Of a DNA stretch of 64,000 nucleotides, positions 1-12,114 are shown in pieces. Below the pieces are notes generated by a model. That model saw only the letters and a list, made by a program, of their open reading frames with translations. It was not told the DNA's origin and did no database searches. Position 1 is the stretch's first letter. The number at the start of each line of letters is the position of its first letter. This DNA comes from Sorex araneus. Lineage: Eukaryota; Chordata; Mammalia; Eulipotyphla; Soricidae. The translations under genes were made by a program, and so were the position numbers. The stretch is taken from NCBI RefSeq assembly GCF_027595985.1, contig NC_073305.1, forward strand, positions 173,897,209 through 173,961,208, in the 5' to 3' direction.

Positions 1-189
1 AATCCTTTCTCAAAGTAAGAGAGGAATACTGATGGTGAACTGAAAGGTCCCACCTCCATACCACCATAACAACATAAAGAAACAGTGCAAATCCCCACCA
101 CAAGGAGAGGATGAAGAAAAGAGTCCAGAAGCCTCAACAGGGGTTACCCACAAATACGATCTCTCCGAAAATAAATCAGAGATGAAATA

Positions 190-1035
190 TAGAAGATGTT
201 CAATGAACTCAAAGAAAAGGGGGATCACACATCTAGCAAATTAAAGGAGGATGTAAAAGAAACAATGGAACAGACAACCAATAAAATGCAGGATGAAATG
301 AGAGCAGAAATTTTAAAAAGCTACAAACAGAAATGTCACAAATAAAGGAGTCAGTAGATAAAATAAAAAACTCAGTGGGTTCCCTCAACAGTAGAATGAC
401 TACAGCCCAAGACAGAATCAGTGAGCTTGAAGATGAGCTGCAGAAAGCTTATAGGCAAGAACAAACAATGGGAAAAGGCCTCAAAATAGCTTTAGGATGA
501 ATCAGAGTCCTTAGGGGATGAGCTCAACAGGAACAACATAAGAATCATTGGACTACCAGAAGGACAAGGAGGCAACCCCAATGAAGGAGCCACAGTTAAA
601 CATCTCTGAGAAGTTCCCATAGCAGAGAATGCAGGCATCCAGATCCAAAGAGTCCGAAGGGTGCCAGCTAAAAGAGACCCTAATAAAAAGACTCCAAGAC
701 ATATTCAGAATGTCAGAACATATTCACATAGTCAGAATGATGGATGCCGCAGATAGAGACACAATACTGCAAGCAGCAAGGCCAAAGAAGAAAATTCCAA
801 ACACAGAAGCACCCCTTAGATTTACAGCAGACCTATCAGAGCCCTCCAAGCCCGAAGACAATGGTGGGATATAGTGAAAAAACTCAACGAACTGAACACC
901 ACACTAATACTTTTTCTGGCTAAACTTTCACTCAAACTCAAAGGAATGATACATTATTTCATGGATAAACAACAGCTCAGGAACTTCATAGACTCAAAAC
1001 CAAACCTAAAAGAAGCACTAAAGGGGCTACTGTGA
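190..1035 (+). pseudogene. L1 ORF1 remnant (RNA-binding protein)
   Basis: This matches the layout of L1 ORF1: a coiled-coil-like, Glu/Lys-rich first part (about 190-500) and a C-terminal nucleic-acid-binding part. The C-terminal part includes the segment 629-874, with a DTILQAARPKK-like stretch typical of mammalian ORF1p. In-frame stops at several points, for example TGA near 498 and TAG near 873, break it into pieces. In an active L1 this protein coats L1 RNA and acts as a nucleic-acid chaperone. Here it is a fossil. Confidence 0.8.
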
Positions 1036-1093
1036 GACAAGAAAAACCCCTACAAGCGTAACAAAGCCCTCCAGGAAGATAGCACAAAACCCC

Positions 1094-4000
1094 ATGACAA
1101 TAATCTATCTCAATGTCAATGGTCTAAATGTACCAATTAAGAGATACAGAGTGGCAACATGGATTCAGAAACTGAACCCAACATTCTTCTGCCTACAAGA
1201 AACACATCTGAACAGTCAGAGCAAACAGACTCAAAGTCAAAGGATGGAAAACAATCCTGCAAGCAAACAACTCCATCAAAAAAGGGTGGCCATACTAGTG
1301 GCCATACTAGTATCTGACAACATAGATTTTAGGTTGAAAAAGATTAGAAGGGACATGTACAGCAGGAAGAAATCAAGGTCCTAAACATATACACACTTAA
1401 TGAGAGACCAGCTAAATACTTAAAACAACTGCTAACAGATTTTAAGGACATTACCAGCAACACAATAGTGGTAAACACTGCCTTATTGCCTCTAGATAGA
1501 TCAACAAGATTAAAAATCAGCAAGGAAACACCAGCTTTGAAGGAAGAAATAGAAGAGAGAGGGCTAATAGATCTATACAGGGCTTTACATCCCCAAAAGA
1601 AAGAATGCACATTTTTTTCCAGTGCACATGGAACATTCTCCAAAATAGATCACGTGCTGGGTCACAAAACATAGCTCAATTGTAAAAAACTCAGCACGCC
1701 GACAGGTGTGTGCACTTGCGGGCTCTTCGGGCAGCTGTCTCTCACCGCTCACGTTCGGTGTTCTGGAACTGCTGTGTATGGGCTGGATTGGGATGGCTGT
1801 TGGCCAAGGACAGGCGAAGGAAGAACGAGGACCAAGCTGGTTGCTGATTAGTTACCGTTTATTCAATCTTCCATCTTTCTCATCTCCCACACTCCTAGCT
1901 CCATCCTCTCTCTGGATCTGCTCGCATTTCCTTCACTAGTCTCTCCCTCTGCTTGTCTCTCCCTTGCCCTATAGGCTACACACAGCCAGGTAGTAAAATC
2001 AACATAAGAAAGCCCTTCCTGAGGGCCGGGCATTCCAAATCCCTTCCTGACTGCCAGTAGGCAAAATACCTCTTAAGGGGTTTTTCTCCTTTCCTTAGTC
2101 CAAACACTCTTAATACTAGCTATTTTTGTATAGACATAGCAAGGGATACAGTAAGGCTTGCAGGGCAGCTCTCCTGGCAACATCTTGCCACAGACTCAGA
2201 CTACAGCACTCAAGCCAGATTAATCATTCCTAACCCTAGCAGGATCCAAATCTAGTTATCACTATTTGGATCATGACAGCATTTGTCCATGACCAAGCTC
2301 TTAACTTATAGTTAAGCATTAGGCACTTTGGCCAGGCCCATCTCGATGCCAGGGTAGCACACAACTCATCACTTGCCCTGGATCCGTCTCGTCCCCCGTC
2401 GGGACCCTGCTTTTGGGGGGTGCTAGGAAGTAAGGGTAGCTGAGGCTTAGATCGAGAGAACAGATGCCCAGGAGGAAAATATCATGTAGAGTCAAATGAC
2501 TCCTAGGTTACAAAAGCATAACATTTGCTAAGTCTTCCTGTATCCATACAAAAAGGTCATTGCTTTGAATAAACTATGCAAAGGACTCAAGGAGAAGAGA
2601 AAAAAATATTTACAAGTCAACAGAACACTAAGAAAGAAGTTACAAATAAACACAGAGGAGTGGGAGCACTGTAATGGGAGTAACCCAATAAACCTAACTA
2701 TCAGAGGCTATGTTATCCTACACTCAATAGAATCAGAAAGATAGAAATTGTATCAACTACCTTTTCAGACCACAATGCACTGAAGATAAAAGTCAATCAC
2801 ATGCAGATGTGGAGAACCAAATCAAACACCTGGAAATTAAACTACCCAGTGTTGAACGAGTGGGTCAGGAAGGAAATCAAGGAAGAAATCAAAAAATACC
2901 TGGAAACAAATGAGAATAAAGACACAAGTTACCAGAACTTATGGGACACAGCTAAAGCTATATTAAGGGGGAAATTTATAGCACTGCAAGCATTTCTCAG
3001 GAAGGAGAAAGGGCCCACATAAATAACTTGACTTCCCAGCTTAAGATCTTAGAAAAGGACCAACAAAAGAACCCCAAACCAGGCAAAAGGAAAGAAATAA
3101 CAACACTTAGGGCAGAAATTAACGGCACGGAAACCCAAAAACAATCTGAAAGACCTATGAAACCAAGAGCTGATTCTTTGAGAAAATAAACGAGATCGAT
3201 AAACCTCTAGAAAGACTCACAAAGAAAGAGAAAGAGAATTGTAATAAACTGAATCAAATATGAAAAGGGGGACATCACAACAGAAACCAAAGAAATGCAA
3301 AACATCATCAGAGACAACTTTGAAAGTAGTTTGTATGCCACGAAACAAAAGAAGCTAGAAGAAATGGATAAATTCCTGCATTCTTAGACTCTCCCAAGAC
3401 TGAAACAAGAAGATTTGGAATACCTGAATAGCCCTATTACTATCAAGGAAATTGAAACTGTAATCAAAAGTCTTCCCAAAAACAAAAGCCCAGGTCCAGA
3501 TAGATTCACTAGAAAATTCTTCCAAGTATTTAACAATTTAAAAAGGACCTATTCCCAGTTCTTCTCAAGCTTTTCCAGGAAATTGAAGAAACAGAAACTC
3601 TCCCAAACAGTTTATATACGGCACATATCTCCCTAATACCAAAAGCAAACAAAGACACAACTAAAAAAGAAAATTACAGGCCTATATCCCTGATGAACAT
3701 GGATGCGAAGATCCTCAACAAAACATAAGCAAATAGAATCCAATAAATCATCAAAAAGATCATATACCACGACCAAGTGGGATTCATCCCAGGGATGCAA
3801 GGATGGTTTAATATTTGAAAATCAATTAATATAATTCATTATATCAACAAAAGAAAAGATAAAAAACATATGATCATATCAATAGATGCAGAGAAACTAT
3901 TTGACAAGTTCCAGCACCCGTTTATGATGAAAACTCTCACCAAAATGGGTTTTGAAGGAACTTTCCTCAATATAGTCAAATCCATCTTTCACAAGCTTAT

Positions 4001-5319
4001 GGCAAGCAATATCCTCAATGGTGGGGGGGGTGAAGAGCCTTCCCTCTAAGATCAGGGATGAGAAAAGGATGACCACTCTCACCATTTCTATTCAATATAG
4101 TACCGGAAGTACTTGCAATAGCGGTTAGGCAAGAAAAATATACTAAGGGCATTCAGATAGGAAAGGAAGAATTAAAGCTCTCACTATTCACAGGTGTTAT
4201 GATACTATATTTAGAGAACCCTAAAAACTCTACCAAGAAACTCCTAGAAACTAGAGACTAGTTTAGTAAAGTTGCAGGCTATAAAATCAATATCCAAAAG
4301 TCCATGACTTTCCTATATGCAAATAATGAAAGAGAGGAAAGCGACATGAAAAAATCAATCCCACTCACAATCATGTCTCAGAAAATCAAGTACCTCAGAA
4401 TCAGCTTAACTAAGGAGATAAAGGAACTATACAAAGAAAACAATAAAATACTACTTCATGAAATAAAAGAGGACATGGGGAAATTGAAACATATCCCCTG
4501 CTCATGGATTGGGAGAATTAGCATTGTCAAAATGGCAATACTCCCCAAAGCATTATACAGATTCAATGCGATCCCCATAAGGATACCCATGACATTCTTC
4601 AAAAAAATGGATCAAACACTCCTGAAATTCATATGGAAAAACAAACTCCCACGAATAGCTAAAGCAATTCTTGGGGAAAAAAAGATGGGAGGCATTACCT
4701 TCCCCAACCTTAAACTCTATTACAAAGTGGTAATAATTAAAACAGCATGGTACTGGAACAAAGGCAGAGTTGCAGACCAATGAAACAGGGTGGAATATCC
4801 TGACACACAGCCTCAAATATATGATCATTTAATCTTTGATAAGGGAGCAAGAAATGTGAAGTGGAGCAAGGAAAGCCTCTTTATCTAATGGTGCTGGCAA
4901 AACTGGACAGCTACATGCAAAAAAAAAAAATGGGCTTAGATCTCTGCCTAACACCACGCACAAAACTCAGATCAAAATGGATTAAAGACCTCAACATCAG
5001 ACCAGAATCTATAAGGTACATTGAGGACAAGGTCAGCAAAACCCTCCATGACACTGAAGCTAAAGCTATCTTCAAAGATGACACACCACTAACCAAACAA
5101 GTGGAAGCAGAGATAAACAAATGGGACTATCTTAAAGTAAGAAGCCTCTGCACCTCAAAAGATACCATGACCAGAGTACAAAAACAATCTACACAATGGG
5201 AAAGAATATGCACCCAATTCCCACCAGATAAGGGGCTGATATCAAGGATATACAGGCACTGGTTGAACTCTACAAGAAGAAAACTTCCAACCCCACCAGA
5301 AAATGGGGCGATGAAATGA
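1094..5319 (+). pseudogene. L1 ORF2 remnant (endonuclease / reverse transcriptase)
   Basis: ORF2 is spread over several frames. 1094-1384 is the start of the APE-like endonuclease. 1468-1674 is the endonuclease C-terminal part, ending at the LTR insertion. 2736-3022 resumes the same domain and its linker. 3415-3636 covers the start of the reverse transcriptase. 4304-4783 and 4861-5319 are the thumb and C-terminal region. At 4187-4198 the catalytic-site position reads F-T-G-V instead of the F-A-D-D expected in L1, so both catalytic aspartates are gone. Frameshifts and stops occur throughout. Assignment to L1 is secure; domain edges are approximate. Confidence 0.9.
1681..2722 (-). mobile_element. 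Solo LTR of an endogenous retrovirus, class II (ERVK)-like
   Basis: The L1 sequence stops at CTCAAT (1675-1680) and resumes at CTCAAT (2723-2728), giving a 6-bp target-site duplication. The 1,042-bp insert begins TGTA and ends TACA, the short terminal inverted repeat of a retroviral LTR. No internal retroviral genes are present, so this is a solo LTR left after LTR-LTR recombination. A 6-bp duplication and a length near 1 kb fit class II (ERVK-like) elements. Minus orientation is preferred because AATAAA on that strand (complement of 1858-1863) lies about 180 bp from the TGTA/TACA edge, as expected at the R/U5 side. The orientation is an inference. Confidence 0.75.
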
Positions 5320-6390
5320 ACAGAAACTTTCTCAAAGAAGAAATCTAAATGGCCAAAAGCACATGAAAAATTGTTCTTCATCACTATACATCAGGAATAT
5401 GCAGATCAAAACAACAATGAGATATCATGTCACACCACAGAGACTGGCCCACAGCCAAAAGAACAAAAGCAACCGGAGTTGGTAAGGATGTAAGGAGAAA
5501 GGGACTCTCCTTCACTGCTGGTGGGAATGCTGACTGGTTCAACCCTTTTGGAAAACCATATGGACACTTCTCAAAAAATTAAAAATTGAGCTCCCATTTG
5601 ACCTAGCAATACCATTTCTGGGAATATATCCCAGAGATTCAAAAAAGTATAGTAGAAATGACATCTGCACTTGTTCGTTCATTACAGCTCTGTTTACAAT
5701 AACCAGAATCTGGCAAAAACCCAAGTGCCCAAGAACAGAAGACTGATTAAGGAAACTCTAGTACATCTGTACATCTACACAATGGAATACTATGTAGCTG
5801 TTAGAAAAGGTGAAATCATGAAATTTGCATATAAGTGGATCAACATGGAGAGTATCATGTTAAGTGAAATGAGTCAGAAAAAGCAAGACATACATAGAAA
5901 GATTGCACTCATTTGTGGAATATAAAGTAACAGAATGTGAGACTTACACCCAAGAATAGTACAGATGCATACCAGGAGGATTGCTCCACGGCCTGGAAGT
6001 GGGCTTCACATACTTGGGGGAAAGGTAGCTCAGATAGAGAAGGGACCACCAAGTAAAGGGTGCTTGGAGGGCCCGCTCGGGATGGGAGATGCAAGCTGAA
6101 AGTAGGCTGTAGACCAAACATTATGGCCACTCAATACCTCTATTGCAAACCACAACACCCAAAAGGAGACAGAGCAAAGGGGAATGCCCAGCCACAGAGG
6201 CAGGGTGAGGTGGGGGGAGTGAGGTGGGGGTGGTGAGAGTGATACTGGGATGATTGGTAGTGGAGAATGGGCACTGGTGGAGGGATGGGTACTCGATCAT
6301 TGTATGACTGAAACATAAGCATGAAAGTTTGTAAATCTGTAACTGTACCTCACAGTGATTTATTTAAAATTTTTAAAAATAAATTAAAAT

Positions 6391-7103
6391 TAAGGAGAAA
6401 TAAATAAGTAAAGCAATGATAAAAATGAGCTTAAGTATGCATATTTGGGGAACTAAAAATATATTTTTATTTTAGGTGAAAGAGGAACTATTAACAACAA
6501 AAATATTTCCACCCAACTATCCCTAGTAGTTGAAAAACAAGAAAATAAATTATTTCAGAGCAATTTTAGTACAACAGTACTTCTGTCAAAATATATTGGT
6601 ATGATGAGCTCATTTATGAAAGCAATCAATCTTCACTATTGGTAACTGTAGGGGTAGGACAGTTTTTGAAAACTGTAGATTTTAAACAGACATGTACCAG
6701 ACTTTCTAAAATTCTATATAAATATTTATAACGTTTATTTTAGAAGAATATTCAAATAAAAAGATTTAATTTTCTTACACTTAAAAGGGCAATATAAAAT
6801 TGTCATTGAGATTTGAATATTCAATGATCTGACCTGATAATCATTTCTCATAACCATTGCATGTCGAATAATAACAAAACAAACAAATGATTTTAACTAA
6901 TTACCTACAATGTGTCGATCATTATTTTAATCTTTTTTCATAGACTGAATAATCAAAATCCCTTACATTACTGAAGGGCACCTAATATAATAGATGAAAT
7001 CAATAGAATCTACAGTGTTTAGTCCTAAAGTTTTATGGTTAAAAATGATTTAATGTACTTTGAATATTAATAAGGGACAAGAAACAGAATAAAGTTAAAA
7101 TAT
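6391..7103. other. AT-rich intergenic sequence, nothing recognised
   Basis: About 700 bp of AT-rich sequence between the L1 3' end and a young SINE. I see no open frame of note, no RNA gene and no repeat that I can name. Confidence 0.5.
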
Positions 7104-7118
7104 CTAATTTTGATTATT

Positions 7119-7298
7119 TATTTATTGATTTTTTGCTTTTTAGGTCACACCCGGCGATGCACAGGGGTCACTCCTGGCTTTGCCCTCAGGAATTACTCCT
7201 GGCAGTGCTCAGGGGACCATATGGGATGCTTGGATTCGAACCCGGGTTGGCCGAGTGCAAGGCAAATGCCCTACCCACTACGCTATCGCTCCAGCACC
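7119..7298 (-). mobile_element. SOR-type SINE, A-tailed (type A)
   Basis: Reverse-strand copy of the tRNA-headed SINE: tail T-rich at the left, then the body, ending at the head (GCTATCGCTCCAGC on the + strand). A perfect 15-bp target-site duplication, CTAATTTTGATTATT, flanks it at 7104-7118 and 7299-7313. This TSD style and the A-rich tail fit L1-driven insertion. Confidence 0.92.
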
Positions 7299-7576
7299 CT
7301 AATTTTGATTATTAAAAAGACAATTTTATAGCCTTATAGTAGTTACATTAATTGTTACATAGTCATTATATTAATTAAATTTAGAAAAGATTTTCCAAGA
7401 CCAGAAGGTAATTGGCAGAAGGAAAGCAAGAAATTTTATGTCTGAATCAGACTTGGTATAGCAGAAGTTATAAGGGAAAACTACTGAAGGAAAAGGAGAA
7501 ATATGATAAAGGGGTTAATTTTTAACAAAGTAAAAAAGAAAATACTTTACTATAACCCTGTGTTGTTGTTTTTTCT

Positions 7577-7748
7577 TATTTTTATTTATTTATCTATTAT
7601 TTTTTGCTTTTTTGGTCACACCTGGCAATATTCAAGTTATGCCTAGCTCTGTGCTCAGGAATTATTCCTGGAGATCCTTGGGGAACCATATGGGATGCCG
7701 GGATTGCCGAAGCAAATGCCCGACCCATCGTGCTATTACTTCGTCCCC
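7577..7748 (-). mobile_element. SOR-type SINE, type A, diverged
   Basis: Reverse-strand SINE with a T-rich tail, GGTCACACCTGGCAAT, CCATATGGGATGC and a degraded head near GCTATTACTTCGTCCCC. It is missing several bases around the B-box region relative to its neighbours. Confidence 0.85.
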
Positions 7749-8639
7749 TGTTTTTTTTTTTTTAAATAATTTTATAACTAGAGCTATTCTCAAAGACCGC
7801 TTGGTACAGGAGAAAAGATTCTGGGGAGTGGGTTCTACGTGCTATAGATCTTTTTGGCAATGGAACTTCAAAATTCTTCTCTGAACTTTATCTTGTCAGT
7901 CCTAAAATAGAAATAAAGAGATGTAAGCATTGTTATGAATACTAACTATACAATAGGCTTTTAAAGCTGTAAAATCCATGGAAGTGGAAGATATAGGCTA
8001 TATTATTTTTTAGTTCAGTCAATGAACATTATTCCTTTCTTGATCTTTTTCTTGTGGGCATAACAAAGAATGTTGGCATCAGTTTGGAATTCAGTTATGC
8101 TAAGCTTTTGAAATTCTAAGTAGAAAGGCAGTTTGATGACACAGAGAAAAAGTGTGTTTGAGCCTGAGGCAGGACTAAATAAATTCCTGAGTCCACACTT
8201 CAACAATCCATATACTCCGGTCACTCCACCCTAAATCAATAAATTCCTTTCAGCCAATCCAGCCCAGTGCACACAGCAGATGGATATCTGAGTGGCTCGA
8301 GGCAAGGGATAACCTTCATCTTGGAAGGAGACGCAACCAAACAACAGAGAGTACAATTGTCTAGTTTAATAAATCTATATTGTGACAAGAAATGGTATAT
8401 TTTCTAATCCTAGTATATAGGGATTTGGAGAAATTCAGGTTAACAGGTTGTTCTTGTTTACTGATAGTTACTCTATAGATCATAGGTCGAATCTTCCACC
8501 TCTCCCATGTCATCGTGAAGTCAACTCTAACAGTGGTGTACTGCAAGGCAGTGGCAAGCAGGGGTAACAAAGGTGGTCAGTCTGCACCTCTTACCGTGGT
8601 GGAGGTTGTGTCACTAGAAAAGTATGATGCATTTTTGTT

Positions 8640-8790
8640 TGTTTGGGTGGGGCATACTAGCAGTGCTCAGGGCTTCCTCCTTGCTGTAAGCTTAGGGATC
8701 ACTCCTGTTGAGCTCAGACAACCATATGGGGTGCTGGAAATTAAACCAGGGTTGACCACTTGCAATGAAACCCTCAGCCACTGTATTCTT

Positions 8791-8793
<3 letters not shown>
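8640..8793 (-). mobile_element. Old SOR-type SINE
   Basis: A diverged reverse-strand SINE body (CAGTGCTCAGGGCTTCC, CCATATGGGGTGCTGG) running into a (TC)n microsatellite at its head end. Confidence 0.7.

Positions 8794-8831
<38 letters not shown>
8794..8831. repeat. (TC)n microsatellite
   Basis: A near-perfect TC run with one interruption. It lies between the SINE at 8640 and the RTE fragment that follows. Confidence 0.9.
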
Positions 8832-8888
8832 AATCTGTCTCTGTCTCCAGTACCATACATTTTTATGCACTGAAATGCAAATAGAAAT

Positions 8889-9134
8889 CACTTGTATCAC
8901 TTGTAGTCCTGTTGATCTTCGATTTGCTCGAGCAGGCGCCAGTAACGTCTCCATTTGTCCCTGTTGCGAGCTAGTCCAGCCCAATGATATCTGCTCGCTC
9001 CAGGAACAGGAAGAGCCTCAAATCGTTCATTCAGAGATTTGACGAAGAAATCTGACCATCTAGTTGGTGGGCGGCCACGAGGTCTTCTGACGTCCCGTGG
9101 AATCCAGTCGGTAACAGCTCCAGTCTATTTCAGA
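8889..9134 (-). mobile_element. 5'-truncated RTE-clade LINE, 3' end, with in-frame ORF C-terminus
   Basis: On the minus strand this 246-bp insert reads as one open frame of about 75 codons ending in TGA just before the 3' end. The frame contains the segment RRPRGRPPTRWSDFF and a Trp/Arg-rich end (KWRRYWRLLEQIEDQQ). An RPRGRPPTRW-type motif close to the C-terminus is characteristic of RTE-clade reverse-transcriptase proteins, and a very short 3' UTR is also an RTE trait. An 11-bp target-site duplication, CAAATAGAAAT, flanks it at 8878-8888 and 9135-9145, so it is a true insertion, truncated at its 5' end. Its last ~60 bp match the tails of the type B SINEs in this window. It cannot encode an enzyme by itself. 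Confidence 0.8.
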
Positions 9135-9377
9135 CAAATAGAAATAGTCGTGAGAAATCCAATTCATCCCTTAGGACCAGCACAAAAGCCTGAGGCAAGG
9201 TGTAGGGTGGAATAGGACAGAGGGACTCATCTATTTCAGTGGGGACATGAGAGCTGCTACAAAAAGACAGTTTAACCAAATTATGTTGATTTACTAGACT
9301 GGTACCCAAAGTAGATTCATTTGAAAGGGTACAGTTTGGGTGATAGAGAAAGGAATTTTAAGAAATAATGTTCTAAT

Positions 9378-9522
9378 GGGACTGGAGAGATAGCACAGTG
9401 GGTAGGGCATTTACCTTGCACGTGGTCAACCCAGGTTCAATTCCTGGAGACATTCCTGGTACCCACTCAAGCAAATCGATGAACAATGGGACAGCAGAGT
9501 TACAGTGCTACAGTGCTACAAT
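9378..9522 (+). mobile_element. SOR-type SINE with RTE-like tail, short form lacking the central domain
   Basis: The head runs GGAGAGATAGCACAGTGGG with a B-box-like GGTTCAATTCC. It is joined directly to a tail resembling the RTE end (CAAGCAAATCGATGAACAA, then CAGTGCTACAGTGCTAC). The ~100-bp central section seen in the full type B copies is absent. Confidence 0.75.
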
Positions 9523-9526
9523 TTGG

Positions 9527-9695
9527 GTGGGAGAATGGGGTTGGGCCATACCTGACTTTATTCAATGGCTACTTGGGACTAGGTGCTCAGGGGTCATTTC
9601 TCATGGCACTAGGATGACCATGAAGTGCCAGGGATTGAACTTTGGACCCCAACATTCAAAGTATGTGCTCCAAATAAGGTACATTTGCTTTAAAA
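9527..9695 (-). mobile_element. Old SOR-type SINE, reverse strand
   Basis: Recognisable phrases GGTGCTCAGGGGTCATT, AAGTGCCAGGGATTGAAC and a degraded head, without a clear target-site duplication. It abuts the SINE at 9378. Confidence 0.6.
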
Positions 9696-9741
9696 GTATA
9701 TAGCTATAGCATATATACATATACACAAACGCAAATATATA

Positions 9742-9983
9742 TTGGCTGGAGCGATAACACAGTCGTTGGGCCTTTCACGCGGCCGACCCGAGTTCGATCC
9801 CTCCGCCCCTCTCAGAGAGCCCGGCAAGCTACTGAGAGTATTGCACCCAAGCGGCAGAGCCTGGCAAGCTACCCGTGCGTATTGGATATACCAAAAACAG
9901 TAACAATAAGTCTCTCAATGAGTGACGTTACTGGTGCCCGCTTGAACAAATTGATGAGCAACGGGATGACAGTGACAGTAACT
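9742..9983 (+). mobile_element. SOR-type SINE with RTE-like tail (type B)
   Basis: Full type B structure: tRNA-derived head with a B-box-like GTTCGATCC, a central domain with two AGCCYGGCAAGCTAC repeats, then CAAAAACAGTAACAA and the RTE-like tail (GACGTTACTGGTGCCCGC, ending GACAGTGACAGTA). Confidence 0.9.
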
Positions 9984-10019
9984 TAAAAGTTACTAATTTA
10001 AAGTATTTTTAAATTTTAT

Positions 10020-10095
10020 ATATAACTTGCAATATATATATATATTTCATATAATATATATATATAAAACTTGCATATATATTATATATATATGT
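10020..10095. repeat. AT-rich (TA)n-type low-complexity stretch
   Basis: Alternating TA runs with inverted symmetry around 10033-10092, next to the SINE at 9742. Confidence 0.8.
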
Positions 10096-10535
10096 AAATG
10101 CCAGTAAAAGAAAGTCACAAAAGCATGGATAAATAATAAGACAGTCAGTAGAAGAATATTTATTCTCATGTTTTGGTAGAAAATCAACTAAAACATTTGA
10201 CCAGTGCATTGAAATTTAATACAAAGAAACCCTGAGAATAATATAACTGCTCCCCAGTGGATGCTGAATTAAACCTAGGAGGAAAGACTAAGTCAAGGTG
10301 ATGACCTTGTATTTTCTGCTGATTCTGCTTACAACTTTGACTCAGGATCTTGAAATTTCCATTCATAATCTATATCTCCCCAAATCCAATTTATCTCCAG
10401 GAGGTAACAAACTAATAAAAAAAAATAAGATGTTTTTTAAACTATTCTTTAAATAATAGTTTTTTCTTTAACAATGAAATAACAGAGAAAAATTGAACAC
10501 TGAAAGAAAAGAAATGATGCTCATGTGCTATAAGA

Positions 10536-10722
10536 ATGGGTGTGTGGCAGTGGAAAGATAGGACAGAGGGTAAGATTCCCTTGCACACGGTCCACTGTCT
10601 TCAATCCTGGATGTGGTACCCCGAACCCTACCGGAGTGATCCCTGAGTGCAGACGCAGGAGAAAACCCTGAGCACAGTTGGGTATGATCCTGAAGCCCCC
10701 ACTGCCTCCAAACAAATAAACA
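10536..10722 (+). mobile_element. Old SOR-type SINE
   Basis: A diverged sense copy: a head with AGATAGGACAGAGGGTAAG, then GTGATCCCTGAGTGCAGA and AACCCTGAGCACAG. Confidence 0.7.
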
Positions 10723-11318
10723 GAATTATTCTTATCTACCTGTAGAGGAGGGAAGCATAAATGTTTCAGAAGATAGTCTCCAATTTACTGAAGGAGGAAC
10801 AGGCATCTCACAGAGAGGTGACTGCAATATGAAAGGGTGTCGCTATGCATGTCACAGAGTTTGGGTCTGCTCGCTGGAAGGAGCCCTGTTCACCTTACCT
10901 TGCATTAGGATTCTGAATAATCTGGTTGTCAACATTTTTTCTGCCTAAGGGGATAAAAGCAACATGACAGTTTTCAAAGCAAGCGGGAGGGAACCAAGAC
11001 GAATGCAAATAAATAACTCCAGATTTTTGTGATCTTGTAAAATAAAGTTGATGACATGTTATCAGTGTACTAAAACAGATGCAAAAATAATAGTAATAGT
11101 ATTTTGCCAGGATGTTGAATGTAATGAAATGTGGTGGTATAAGAAAACTGAGACAATAATTATCCTATTATCTCAATTATTATTAAATACCCTTCCGATT
11201 ATTCTGCATTTAGGCTCAGAGATATGGGTCTCTGTTTGGCTCACTGAGGAATTGCAAAACTATTCAGACAATCAAAGAAAACACAATCTCTCTCTCTGTC
11301 TCTCTCCCCGCATCTTTC

Positions 11319-11990
<672 letters not shown>

Positions 11991-12114
11991 GCAGTACTCA
12001 GGAACAACTGCTAGTAGCTCCTGGCAGTTTCTAGCAGACTGTTCAGTACCAAGAATCAAACCCAGGTCTCCCTCCTATATATGCAGTCACCTTTTGAACT
12101 ATCTCCTGGCTCCT
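11991..12114 (-). mobile_element. Old SOR-type SINE bordering the microsatellite
   Basis: Diverged reverse-strand phrases CACACCCAGCAGTACTCAGG, CAAACCCAGGTC and TATCTCCTGGCTCC. The polypyrimidine array may have grown from this SINE's tail. Confidence 0.65.

Larger units (their letters stand above)
1..6390 (+). mobile_element. LINE-1 (L1) retrotransposon, decayed, split by an LTR insertion
   Basis: A sense-strand L1 whose 5' end lies outside the window. ORF1-like sequence (about 190-1035) is followed by ORF2-like sequence (1094-5319 in broken frames) and a 3' UTR ending in an AT-rich tail near 6390. Recognisable ORF2 pieces include the endonuclease start (NVNGLN and LQETH) and the reverse-transcriptase region (NKSPGPD). 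Many stops and frame changes break both ORFs, so it cannot code for transposition proteins. A solo LTR at 1681-2722 interrupts the endonuclease region. The same 3' UTR recurs at 20.6, 22.0 and 56.7 kb in this window. Confidence 0.95.
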
